21,632 nucleotides of DNA from a virus, in the IMG/VR virus record IMGVR_UViG_3300031753_000198, positions 1 through 21,632 of that record; one strand, written 5' to 3'. The notes under the pieces were generated by a model. It had not been told where the DNA came from. It saw nothing but the letters and a program-made list of their open reading frames with translations, and made no database searches. Of this stretch, positions 14,330 through 20,233 are shown one piece after another. Position 1 is the first letter of the stretch. Every line of letters begins with the position of its first letter. A program made the position numbers and the translations under genes.

Positions 14330-15075
14330 CCGTACAACTCCAGATTTCGCGGGATTCCCCCGATGCCGGGCCAGCGTGCGGCGCTCGGATGGTTGCCGAT
14401 GTTGTCACGCAGGAGCATGGCGCGAGTCTCTTTCCGGGTCGGGACGTATGATCCGGTCCACGCGGAGTCAATCCCGATGTTGCGGGCCACGTTCGTAGAA
14501 TCGACCGAAGCGTACGGGATGATGGAGAATACTTCCGGGTCCATCTGGCGCAGGCCGTGAAGTTTCACGGTGGGGCGTCCGTCCGTGTCGCAAAGGATTT
14601 CCATAGCCTCGGCGATCCTTCCCCACCATCGTTGTGTGCCGATCCGAACGTATTCGCCAGAGCTGCCGATGGCTATACGGGGATACACCATCAGGCTGAG
14701 CAGCCGCTTCATAGATTCGTGCATGTGCCACACTGGCACGCTACTTTCCAACGGAAGATGGTACGCTTCCCACTCTTCGATTAGCCGGTTGTTGTCATCC
14801 TCGGTCCCGTCGATCACGTCCGGGATCAGGCACCAATCGAACGCGGGATGCCGGTACCAGGCCCGCACCCACTGAACGTAAGCGGGAACGTTGATACTCC
14901 CCTTGCCGGCCGCAAAGATCGGCCACGCGCCGTTATCGAGAGCAACGCTTTCTGCGACGGCGAACGCGAGCTCGACCTGTCCGGGGTTGGCGTACGATAT
15001 CATCGCATGGGCACCGCGCCATGCCGCAAGAGCAGCCGGTTCAGGGGTGATTGGGCCGCCGTGGTACCGGATCAA
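14326..15075 (-). CDS. TIM-barrel protein resembling tRNA-guanine transglycosylase / DpdA
   Basis: 249 residues; the start overlaps the stop of the HNH gene (ATGA). Ordered motifs MISYANP, LDNGAWPIF, IPDVIDG, VPVWHMHE, IAIGSSGEY, VKLHGLRQMD and YASVDSTNVARN recur at barrel-like spacing. They resemble the phage DpdA-type relatives of queuine/archaeosine tRNA transglycosylases, with acidic residues in the LDNG, IPDV and SVDST strands as likely catalytic or base-binding positions. That family swaps guanine for a 7-deazaguanine base in DNA or tRNA. No preQ0/preQ1 synthesis genes lie in this window, so substrate supply would have to come from elsewhere. Family call is from memory of motifs and is tentative. 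Confidence 0.55.
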   Translation of the reverse strand: MIRYHGGPITPEPAALAAWRGAHAMISYANPGQVELAFAVAESVALDNGAWPIFAAGKGSINVPAYVQWVRAWYRHPAFDWCLIPDVIDGTEDDNNRLIEEWEAYHLPLESSVPVWHMHESMKRLLSLMVYPRIAIGSSGEYVRIGTQRWWGRIAEAMEILCDTDGRPTVKLHGLRQMDPEVFSIIPYASVDSTNVARNIGIDSAWTGSYVPTRKETRAMLLRDNIGNHPSAARWPGIGGIPRNLELYG

Positions 15076-15551
15076 GACTCCCTCCGCGCACTTCTCAGGA
15101 CGGATCGTCCTGACTCTTCAGCCCAAAGACTCTGCATTTCCTGTATCAAACCAGCCCTATCTAACCCATGGTAAGCCCAAAATCGCTTTCCTAGCCTGTG
15201 GTGAGACTCTGGCCCTACCCTGTGGTGTTCGATTGCACAGAGGGGCAGGGATTCGCAATCCGGGCACTTCTGCGAGAGACCGCGGCTGCCGACATGGGCG
15301 CATTCAGTGGGGGAGGTTTGGCGACTCCACATCGTAACGTCGGGTTCTATCGCGTCCATCCATCGAAAGTCTTTGACTAATTTACCAAAACAGGCGACAC
15401 AAGCGAATTTCCGCACGAAGGCGCGGTAAGCCGGATTGTCTCCCGGTTGGCGCTTGCGGGGTTTACGCCGAATCGGGGAGCGCTGGATGGGCCGCCGGGC
15501 TTCTGTTTGCTGGAAAGTGTTTCGACCGCCTGTATTCAAACCCTTAACCAT
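15072..15551 (-). CDS. HNH-type nuclease, Ref/DUF968-like
   Basis: 159 residues from ATG 15551 (GGAG upstream; it overlaps the end of the 52-residue gene). A TTG at 15575 would also work but lies further inside that gene. After a basic N-terminus, CVAC, ECAHVGSRGLSQKCPDC, PLCAIEHHRVG and SHHRLGKRFWAYHGLD match the zinc-bound HNH core of P1 Ref and DUF968 proteins, RecA-dependent or recombination-linked nucleases. Residues 4-15 come from an element copy (15491-15541). Possible role in recombination or host DNA breakdown; inference. Confidence 0.72.
   Translation of the reverse strand: MVKGLNTGGRNTFQQTEARRPIQRSPIRRKPRKRQPGDNPAYRAFVRKFACVACFGKLVKDFRWMDAIEPDVTMWSRQTSPTECAHVGSRGLSQKCPDCESLPLCAIEHHRVGPESHHRLGKRFWAYHGLDRAGLIQEMQSLWAEESGRSVLRSARRES
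15491..15541 (-). repeat. Dispersed element copy at start of HNH gene
   Basis: 51 bp, minus orientation, sense to the gene. Left end GTTTGAATACAGGC is shared with the copy at 17295-17344; right end GCCCGGCGGC has two mismatches to the consensus. Confidence 0.6.
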
Positions 15552-15702
15552 CAACAATCTCCAGTAATTCCTCAATCTTCTTAAGCATCGATTCTTCCTC
15601 CTGATTCAATCCCCTCGGCATCAATTTTTGCATAGATAAAAAGACCCACAAATGTATCAACTCGTCTTGGTCTAACTCTAAGTTGTACAAGAGAGTGGGC
15701 AT
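15544..15702 (-). CDS. 52-residue helical protein
   Basis: ATG 15702 shares the last A of the upstream TAA (TAATG), and the stop overlaps the start of the HNH gene. The sequence is protein-like and helical: LYNLELDQDELIHLWVFLS then MLKKIEELLEIVDG. Codon context here is AT-richer than its neighbours. No family recognised. Its position, exactly bridging two genes, is strong support. Confidence 0.65.
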   Translation of the reverse strand: MPTLLYNLELDQDELIHLWVFLSMQKLMPRGLNQEEESMLKKIEELLEIVDG

Positions 15703-16022
15703 TAGCGGGATTTCCCCTTTTTGTGTTTGGGCTGAAGGCTGGGGACGGGTTTACGTTTGCCAGTGCGCGGTGGTCGTAGCCTAGCTTCAAGTTTTTCTAT
15801 TTCCCGTTTCAGTCCTGGCCATCGGCTAGTCTGTGCTGCGCGGGGAAACTCCCTCACCAGCGCTATCAGATACCTCACCAATTCAAACGCTCGCTGGTCG
15901 TTGGCAAGCGCTGATGTGGTATTTGGATAGAATCCATCGAACTCTGAGCTAAACGGGCGCTCTTCTTGATGGAAGCACCATGCTTCCAATAATTGGAGGT
16001 CCTTTTCACTCGGTACCCTCAT
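15702..16022 (-). CDS. Unknown 106-residue protein
   Basis: ATG 16022 overlaps the stop of the DUF5131 gene (ATGA). The N-terminal 80 residues look helical (EKDLQLLEAWCFHQEERPFS; AFELVRYLIALVREFP). The very basic C-terminus (RPPRTGKRKPVPSLQPKHKK) is encoded by the antisense element copy at 15725-15774. A different frame here (15581-15790) is a shadow. No family recognised. Confidence 0.65.
   Translation of the reverse strand: MRVPSEKDLQLLEAWCFHQEERPFSSEFDGFYPNTTSALANDQRAFELVRYLIALVREFPRAAQTSRWPGLKREIEKLEARLRPPRTGKRKPVPSLQPKHKKGKSR
15725..15774 (+). repeat. Dispersed element copy in C-terminus of 106-residue gene
   Basis: 50 bp; GTTTGGGCTGAAG at left, GCGCGGTGGT at right. Antisense to the gene. 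Confidence 0.85.
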
Positions 16023-16993
16023 CGGGGAAACTCCCGGATACGGAGATCGACGGGCCACTCGTCCCAGTTGCCGCCTTTGGAATCAACTAGTGGGTAATGT
16101 GTTCGGAGGCAATTTGTTTTACTGGCGACCGGATGCGCGCCCAACTGCTTCACAAATACAGACACGCCAGCCGCTTTACACTGGCGGATGGTCTCTCTGG
16201 CCCATTCGAGGTCGAAGGGCCGCGCCTGAGGCCCAGATTCGCCGCCTACGATAACCCAGTCGAGCCCGCTCCGGCATTCTGCGGCAAGGTCTGGATATCC
16301 CCCGGCTCGGTTCCATCGCGCATTGGCTTCACACTGAGCGCATCGGCCTGAAAATCCGTGCGCACACCGCAAGAAGCGTCTAAAATCGAGTCCTGCCAGC
16401 GCGGGTTCATAACTCACAAACCGTAGCGCTGCCGGCGTCTGCAACAATAAAGGGATTCTGGCGTCTGCGGTAGCCTGGTCTTCGACGGATACACCTTCCC
16501 ATACGTTGGGTAGGGGCCAACTAAATCCAACTTTAATATTTCGTTCTATCAAAATATCGACACCCTGCCGTCGCACACGGTTCGGCGTGAGAGGATCAGT
16601 AGTCCATTCCCGCATCCGTTCCGGGCGTTTCGTCAGCACTTGGAAAGTGTGTTGCGGGCAGAGTGCCATCAAAGCGAAAACCCGGTCTATCGCCTCATCG
16701 GGTAAATTTTCATAGAATAGATCCGACATGCTGTTGACGAACACACGCCGGGGCTTTTTCCAGTGGAGCGGTTCGGTCAACTTGGATTCGATCAGTTCAA
16801 CCTTACCTGTCCAGTGGGGGCCGTCGCCGTTCAAGACGGCGAACGCTTCGCCAGTCGTCGGGCTGCGGAGTCCTGGGAAATTCCGTGCTGCCTGGCGCTC
16901 GGCGTAGCAATTCCGGCAGCCTTCGGAAACTCGAGAACAGCCGCGCACGGGGTTCCAGGTCTCGTCGGTCCATTCGATGGGCGTAATACTCAA
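16019..16993 (-). CDS. Phage Gp37/Gp68 family protein (DUF5131), radical-SAM-like
   Basis: 324 residues from TTG 16993, overlapping the previous stop (TTGA) with GGGAGG five bases upstream. IEWTDETWNPVRGCSRVSEGCRNCYAE at the N-terminus holds the CX6CX2C motif, an iron-sulfur-type signature of this family. FVNSMSDLFYENLP, VLTKRPERM, NVWEGVSVEDQ, RFVSYEPALAG and WVIVGGESGPQARP are further conserved blocks. A Cys-rich insert (CAHGFSGRCAQCEANARW) lies in the middle. The family is named after genes 37 and 68 of mycobacteriophages L5 and D29; its biochemical role is not settled. Full length, no frame problem, no element inside. Confidence 0.92.
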   Translation of the reverse strand: MSITPIEWTDETWNPVRGCSRVSEGCRNCYAERQAARNFPGLRSPTTGEAFAVLNGDGPHWTGKVELIESKLTEPLHWKKPRRVFVNSMSDLFYENLPDEAIDRVFALMALCPQHTFQVLTKRPERMREWTTDPLTPNRVRRQGVDILIERNIKVGFSWPLPNVWEGVSVEDQATADARIPLLLQTPAALRFVSYEPALAGLDFRRFLRCAHGFSGRCAQCEANARWNRAGGYPDLAAECRSGLDWVIVGGESGPQARPFDLEWARETIRQCKAAGVSVFVKQLGAHPVASKTNCLRTHYPLVDSKGGNWDEWPVDLRIREFPR

Positions 16994-17277
16994 CCGCGCC
17001 TCCCGCTGCCGCGCTCAGGTAGGGTTTTTTCAGTATTCTCAGTGTTTGGGTTCAACGCTGACGACGGGTACAGAGCGGTCAATGCGCGGTAGCCATCTGA
17101 GCACTTCCAGCAGCGCGCCCTGTAAATCCCGTTCGATGTCGTCTTATGGCCACACTCCAACAGAACGAGGTTGCGGTCGAAGATGCTGTTCTTGTAGACG
17201 CTCAATACTTGGACGATCTTCCGCAATGGGCTGCGACGCTGGTTCGGGCTACCGCTTGTTTTGCCTTTTAATTTCAT
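16990..17277 (-). CDS. Small zinc-binding protein
   Basis: 95 residues from ATG 17277, two bases after the previous stop, with GGGAGG upstream. LLECGHKTTSNGIYRARCWKC gives a C-x-H...CxxC zinc site. The N-terminal half (RKIVQVLSVYKNSIFDRNLV) is predicted alpha/beta. The C-terminal 35 residues are element-derived: YRALTALYPSSALNPNTENTEK from 17044-17093 and PERGSGRRG from a 25-bp repeat also present at the end of the upstream gene. Function unknown; perhaps nucleic-acid binding. Confidence 0.68.
   Translation of the reverse strand: MKLKGKTSGSPNQRRSPLRKIVQVLSVYKNSIFDRNLVLLECGHKTTSNGIYRARCWKCSDGYRALTALYPSSALNPNTENTEKTLPERGSGRRG
16992..17016. repeat. 25-bp tail/ribosome-site repeat, copy 1
   Basis: Identical to 17282-17306. 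On the minus strand it encodes ERGSGRRG plus the GGGAGG that serves the next gene, followed by the overlapping stop and start. Confidence 0.92.
17044..17093 (+). repeat. Dispersed element copy in C-terminus of 95-residue gene
   Basis: 50 bp; GTTTGGGTTCAAC to GCGCGGTAGC. Antisense to the gene. Confidence 0.88.
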
Positions 17278-17279
17278 AC

Positions 17280-17576
17280 TTAACCGCGCCTCCCGCTGCC
17301 GCGCTCCGGTATCTCCGATCCGCCGGGGAAGCCTGTATTCAACCTCTGAAAATAAGCGATCAATTCCAAGTGCCGCAACCAACTTTCTAATCGAAACTCG
17401 TCTTGTTCTCGATGAGCTGCATAGAAGCCTTTCAAAGCTAAAAATACGTCAGGGTTTCGAGGTTGTGTGTGCATGAATAATCTTATCGGCTGCGAGGTGA
17501 AAATCTTCAGTGTTTGGGTTTGACAGTGGTCGAAGGGGTTCGACTGTGGGCGCGCGGTGGCGAGAGCGCTAGTCAT
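17280..17576 (-). CDS. Unknown 98-residue protein with element at both ends
   Basis: ATG 17576 lies inside the last codons of the upstream gene, with AGGAG nine bases before it. Residues about 5-22 (LATARPQSNPFDHCQTQT) come from the antisense copy at 17512-17561. The last 20 (RLNTGFPGGSEIPERG and tail) come from the sense copy at 17295-17344. The middle is a plausible folded part (DVFLALKGFYAAHREQDEFR; SWLRHLELIAYF). No family recognised. About a third of the product is element-encoded. Confidence 0.62.
   Translation of the reverse strand: MTSALATARPQSNPFDHCQTQTLKIFTSQPIRLFMHTQPRNPDVFLALKGFYAAHREQDEFRLESWLRHLELIAYFQRLNTGFPGGSEIPERGSGRRG
17282..17306. repeat. 25-bp tail/ribosome-site repeat, copy 2
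   Basis: Identical to 16992-17016; here too it ends one gene and provides GGGAGG for the next. Confidence 0.92.
17295..17344 (-). repeat. Dispersed element copy at end of 98-residue gene
   Basis: 50 bp, minus orientation, sense. Left GGTTGAATACAGGC, right GCGCGGCAGC. Its right end merges with the 25-bp repeat at 17282-17306. Confidence 0.75.
17512..17561 (+). repeat. Dispersed element copy with strong hairpin
   Basis: 50 bp; GTTTGGGTTTGAC to GCGCGGTGGC, antisense to the gene. 17523-17534 and 17539-17547 pair around a GGGG loop (TCGAA/TTCGA plus ACAGT/ACTGT, three unpaired bases). Confidence 0.9.
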
Positions 17577-18348
17577 TATTTCTGACTCCTGGCCCACGCC
17601 GAAGTTCCTGAATCTCAGCCGCCATCCGTTGGATCATATCCTGTGGATCGGTCAGCGGCGCATCGTCGCCGAAAACCTTTTTGTAATTGGTTCGTAAGCA
17701 GGATACCCAGGATGGGTAGTCGTGTCCACCGATTTCCGGCCAATAGCCTTTTTCGCCGGGTCTACGGTCGGGAGTGTAAAAAACCTGTTCTGTGTTTGGC
17801 GGGGCCGAGGTAGCCGTCGCGGCCTCGGGTGGCGCGGCGGCTGGCTCTTTTCGGATATACCGATTCATCGCAACGACAATGGCGAGAGAATCCAACCAAC
17901 TGTGGCACTGGCATACTGGCCGGTCGCCGTCGTAGACATTCAGATTCACCTTTGAACCGACGCGCCATCTCCCGCGCTCCTGTTCGCCGGATGGGGGCCG
18001 GGGTGTTGAGCCCAAATCCTCAGAATCTTTGGTTGGCAGCGCGGTGGCTGGCAAGGTTTCGCGCGTCCATACAATCCCAGGCTGAGAAATCCAGACAAAC
18101 CGCACGTCGTACTTGTCTGTGAACTTGAGCCGCCCGGTTGCCATGCGCACAAGCAGGTTCGGCAATCCCCCTTCGACTTCCACGTACTCGGCAAACGCTA
18201 ATTTCACCTCGTCCAGCGATTCGTAGTGATATTGACGCTCATGGGCTGGACCATCAATCCAGCCTGGAACAATCCGGCATCGCTCCACCGATATTGGCTC
18301 CCACTCTCGCCCGTCGTGCTTGCGACGTACCTGGATTTGCCAAGGCAT
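17569..18348 (-). CDS. Unknown 259-residue protein with low-complexity middle
   Basis: ATG 18348 follows the previous stop by two bases, with GGAGGAG upstream. Residues 1-95 are a compact alpha/beta domain (MPWQIQVRRKHDGREWEPI...). About 97-125 (ATALPTKDSEDLGSTPRPPS) is a linker encoded by an element copy plus a right-half copy of opposite orientation. About 130-165 is a second small domain (KVNLNVYDGDRPVCQCHSWL) followed by an Ala/Pro/Thr linker. The C-terminal part is aromatic (GYWPEIGGHDYPSWVSCLRT) with a final helix. The split suggests two folded pieces joined by an inserted linker. No family recognised. Confidence 0.68.
   Translation of the reverse strand: MPWQIQVRRKHDGREWEPISVERCRIVPGWIDGPAHERQYHYESLDEVKLAFAEYVEVEGGLPNLLVRMATGRLKFTDKYDVRFVWISQPGIVWTRETLPATALPTKDSEDLGSTPRPPSGEQERGRWRVGSKVNLNVYDGDRPVCQCHSWLDSLAIVVAMNRYIRKEPAAAPPEAATATSAPPNTEQVFYTPDRRPGEKGYWPEIGGHDYPSWVSCLRTNYKKVFGDDAPLTDPQDMIQRMAAEIQELRRGPGVRNND
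17968..18017 (-). repeat. Dispersed element copy inside the 259-residue gene
   Basis: 50 bp, minus orientation, sense; ATTTGGGCTCAAC to GCGCGGGAGA, encoding LGSTPRPPSGEQERG. A separate right end GCGCGGTGGC of the opposite orientation stands at 18039-18048, 21 bp beyond. Confidence 0.75.
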
Positions 18349-18350
18349 GG

Positions 18351-18563
18351 TTAGCGCTCCTCCCGGTGAATCTCCCGCTCCAGCGATTCAAACCGATCAT
18401 CCATCAGTTTTTCTAGTGCCTTGAACCGCTCGATCATATCGGCTCGCAAATCCGATAGTCGCGCGTTAAAGTTGGCGGTTAGAACGACAGCCAGAGTGCC
18501 CGTAAAAATGGCATTCGCCAGAATCGGCAAGCCTACTACAAGCCAGAGTTGATCGACGGGCAT
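18351..18563 (-). CDS. Small membrane protein with coiled-coil tail
   Basis: 70 residues; ATG 18563 shares its A with the upstream stop (TGATG) behind AAGGAGG. Residues about 6-30 (LWLVVGLPILANAIFTGTLAVVL) form one membrane helix. Residues 33-68 are a charged heptad-like helix (LRADMIERFKALEKLMDDRF). This is the common phage layout of a membrane-anchored coiled coil. Possible holin accessory or membrane scaffold; unproved. Related in its first residues to the 36-residue gene at 19584-19694. Confidence 0.72.
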   Translation of the reverse strand: MPVDQLWLVVGLPILANAIFTGTLAVVLTANFNARLSDLRADMIERFKALEKLMDDRFESLEREIHREER

Positions 18564-19150
18564 CAGTACACCCCCTCCTTAAAACTCTGAATTCCTCCGG
18601 TGATCGCCACTCGGCAGATGATGTCGCTGGTAATTTCAAACTCGATGTTCTGAGACCTGGCGTAATCCTGGGCGAGTTTGCACGCATCCACGGCCGCGAT
18701 CAGTTGGCGAACCATCGCGCTCGATTGCCGCGTCGTCAGCGTGGGCGCGGCTGGCATGACCGATACCGCCTTGCCGTTTGTGATAGACTTCGGAGATTCG
18801 GTACTCCTACCAGGGAGTGGCGCAACTGGGCGGCTTATCCCGGAAGGCGAGTCGCCCGGTTGTCTAACCTGTTGGACATTCTCCCCGTTAACCGGCTGGT
18901 TTTGTACAATTCGTTCAACTTTCCAGACCGCTTGATTTCCTTGCCCGATGGTTTTCGTCAGCGTGAATGGTTCGCCTGGGCCGGCGTGAAGTTTCTGGAT
19001 CTCATCGTGAGCGATCGGCGGGACGAAGAGCGCGTGTCCACCTTGCAGGGTGTACATGAAGTCCAGTCCGTTTCGGCCGGGTTTCTCTTTGGCTGAAGGG
19101 TAGAGCAATGAGACGGTGAGGGGTTTGTTGGGTTCTATTTTGATGATCAT
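18563..19150 (-). CDS. Unknown 195-residue protein
   Basis: ATG 19150 overlaps the upstream stop (ATGA). N-terminal domain (residues 1-80) is strand-rich: MIIKIEPNKPLTVSLLYPS, YTLQGGHALFVPPIAHDEI. About 85-140 is a Pro/Ser linker. The C-terminal helix (MVRQLIAAVDACKLAQDYAR) is followed by IEFEITSDIICRVAITGGIQ. This helix plus conserved tail recalls a widespread phage C-terminal module seen in single-strand-DNA-binding-like or accessory proteins, but I cannot name it. No element copy. Confidence 0.7.
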   Translation of the reverse strand: MIIKIEPNKPLTVSLLYPSAKEKPGRNGLDFMYTLQGGHALFVPPIAHDEIQKLHAGPGEPFTLTKTIGQGNQAVWKVERIVQNQPVNGENVQQVRQPGDSPSGISRPVAPLPGRSTESPKSITNGKAVSVMPAAPTLTTRQSSAMVRQLIAAVDACKLAQDYARSQNIEFEITSDIICRVAITGGIQSFKEGVY

Positions 19151-19587
19151 GGCTTGTACCGTAGTTTGTCGCAGTCGCTTTCTTTGGTTTTTGGGCTGGA
19201 CGGTTCCGAAAGGTCTGGAGCGGACGGGCGCGCGGTGGCTTTGGCGATGGCCGCATTGACACGACCGAGCAAGGTCTCCTCAGCGGCGCCTATCTCAACG
19301 CTCCATTCTTCAAACCAAGCCGGAACTTCCTGGAGCGCGGCCAAAAGGCCCCAGGCTGCGGCGTGGAGCGGACAGTAAGATAACTCGATACCGCATGGCC
19401 GGAATTGGCGAAAGGGATCTTGGGTAACGATGACCTTACAGCCACATAGGAAGACGGCTTCGTGAACGTTCGGCCAGTTCAGGACGCCGGTTCCGTTGCA
19501 CGCTTCACACTTGCGCTCAACCTGAGGGCCGTTGCCTCCGAAGAAGCCGGAGCCGCCGCATTCGAGACAGGGTATTTCGTGGGTCAT
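19147..19587 (-). CDS. DnaJ-type zinc-finger-like small protein
   Basis: 146 residues from ATG 19587 (ATGA with the 36-residue gene). The frame stays open upstream to 20046, but that part is out of frame with the genes there. CLECGGSGFFGG and CEACNGTGV are two CxxCxGxG units as in the DnaJ zinc domain, followed by FLCGCKV and a CPLH motif. The middle helix (AWGLLAALQEVPAWFEEW) is amphipathic. The tail ATARPSAPDLSEPSSPKTKE is encoded by the antisense element copy at 19189-19239. Possibly a zinc-stabilised adaptor; function unknown. Confidence 0.68.
   Translation of the reverse strand: MTHEIPCLECGGSGFFGGNGPQVERKCEACNGTGVLNWPNVHEAVFLCGCKVIVTQDPFRQFRPCGIELSYCPLHAAAWGLLAALQEVPAWFEEWSVEIGAAEETLLGRVNAAIAKATARPSAPDLSEPSSPKTKESDCDKLRYKP
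19189..19239 (+). repeat. Dispersed element copy in C-terminus of DnaJ-zinc-like gene
   Basis: 51 bp; TTTTGGGCTGGAC to GCGCGGTGGC. Antisense to the gene. Confidence 0.85.
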
Positions 19588-19694
19588 GATTTCTGCCCCA
19601 TCATTTCGTAGACCTTGCCGGTGAGTAACTTGATGTCGACGCGGATTTCGCGGATGGGCACGCCTACGGCGATGTAGAGTTGGGTGTTGGTCAT
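19584..19694 (-). CDS. 36-residue remnant of a membrane/coiled-coil protein family
   Basis: ATG 19694 is overlapped by a TGA in another frame (ATGA), and the stop overlaps the next ATG. It begins MTNTQLYIAVGVP, like the start of membrane-anchored coiled-coil proteins (compare MPVDQLWLVVGLP at 18563), then passes straight to IREIRVDIKLLTGKVYEMMG, the helical end. The membrane helix expected between them is missing, so this looks like an in-frame deletion derivative. A longer frame from 19814 exists but lies over the upstream gene. Confidence 0.5.
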   Translation of the reverse strand: MTNTQLYIAVGVPIREIRVDIKLLTGKVYEMMGQKS

Positions 19695-19908
19695 CTGACT
19701 GGCCTCGTAAGATCCCACAACGGGGACGGCATAACGATAGTTCACCCCACAGATTCCGAAACCGGCGCGGCTCATCCTCGACCCACTGGCAACCTGCTTC
19801 AAGCTCTCGCTCATAATCGGCTTCGGTGAGGCATTCGACTATGCGGGTATCCAGGTTGAATTCTCCCGCTTCGACGCCTTCTTCTTCGTAGTGAATGCGT
19901 CCGTACAT
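19691..19908 (-). pseudogene. Small gene probably carrying a frameshift
   Basis: ATG 19908 shares its A with the stop of a 13-codon frame. The first about 45 residues (MYGRIHYEEEGVEAGEFN onward to EAGCQWVEDEP) read like a normal acidic protein. The frame then turns Arg/His-rich and has no stop before 19147. A one-base shift near 19720-19770 would bring it to the TGA at 19691-19693, which overlaps the next ATG as ATGA, the pattern used everywhere else here. The length 19691-19908 is not a multiple of three. Sequencing error, decay or programmed shift cannot be told apart. Confidence 0.4.
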
Positions 19909-19949
19909 CAGACACGCCCCTGTTTCAATTCTGTGATCTGGCGCGTCAC
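19908..19949 (-). CDS. Possible 13-residue bridging ORF
   Basis: GTG 19949 overlaps the stop of the 61-residue gene (GTGA) and its TGA overlaps the next ATG (TGATG). The peptide is MTRQITELKQGRV. It may act only as a translation bridge between the two larger genes. Confidence 0.3.
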   Translation of the reverse strand: MTRQITELKQGRV

Positions 19950-20131
19950 CCGTCAAGGCGGCATCGTGCAAGGTGGATCGCGGCAAGGAACGCCAGATTT
20001 TCCATGGCTTCGATGCGATCCACAAGTCGGGTTTCGAGTTTGTCAAGGCGTCCGAAAATCTTATCGGTCAAGCGGAGTTCCATCGCGATCCACCACTTTT
20101 CCATCTCGTCTTTCAGTTGATCGTTATCCAT
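19946..20131 (-). CDS. 61-residue helical protein, first gene of operon
   Basis: ATG 20131 stands six bases after a -10-like CATAAT with no ribosome binding site, so the message is probably leaderless. The protein is one long charged helix (DNDQLKDEMEKWWIAMELR; KLETRLVDRIEAMENLAFLA) ending in a hydrophobic stretch; perhaps an oligomer-forming or membrane-touching coiled coil. It ends GTGA, overlapping a tiny bridging frame. No family recognised. Confidence 0.65.
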   Translation of the reverse strand: MDNDQLKDEMEKWWIAMELRLTDKIFGRLDKLETRLVDRIEAMENLAFLAAIHLARCRLDG

Positions 20132-20137
20132 ACACCG

Positions 20138-20166
20138 ATTATGCTTGACGCTAAGCACAAATGCAA
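20138..20166 (-). promoter_or_regulatory. Minus-strand promoter, probably leaderless
   Basis: On the minus strand TTGCAT (20166-20161), 17 bp, then CATAAT (20143-20138). Transcription would begin at or beside the A of ATG 20131. The spacer contains one copy of the 14-bp repeat. Confidence 0.5.
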
Positions 20167-20211
20167 AGGAATTCTTTACCTAGTACCCGTCTGAGTACTT
20201 GACGCTAAGCA
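20144..20211. promoter_or_regulatory. Paired operator-like repeats in the divergent control region
   Basis: CTTGACGCTAAGCA occurs at 20144-20157 and 20198-20211, exact and in the same direction, 54 bp apart. The first lies in the spacer of the minus-strand promoter, the second covers the -35 of the plus-strand promoter. Between them AGTAC (20182-20186) and GTACT (20195-20199) form an inverted repeat. One regulator bound to both repeats could control both operons. Confidence 0.6.
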
Positions 20212-20227
20212 GAAAAGGCTTTACACT
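20199..20227 (+). promoter_or_regulatory. Plus-strand sigma-70-like promoter, probably leaderless
   Basis: TTGACG 20199-20204, 17 bp, TACACT 20222-20227. The GTG start is six bases later at 20234, about where transcription should begin; no ribosome binding site is possible. Confidence 0.65.
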
Positions 20228-20233
20228 GAGACG

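Noticed and set aside
15581-15790. Minus-strand 69-codon frame
   Set aside because: It lies in another frame over the 106-residue and 52-residue genes, both of which have exact start/stop overlaps with neighbours.
19147-20046. Single 299-residue minus-strand protein
   Set aside because: Its middle is an Arg/His-rich shadow of other frames and its N-terminus lies antiframe to the 61-residue gene; the supported start is ATG 19587.
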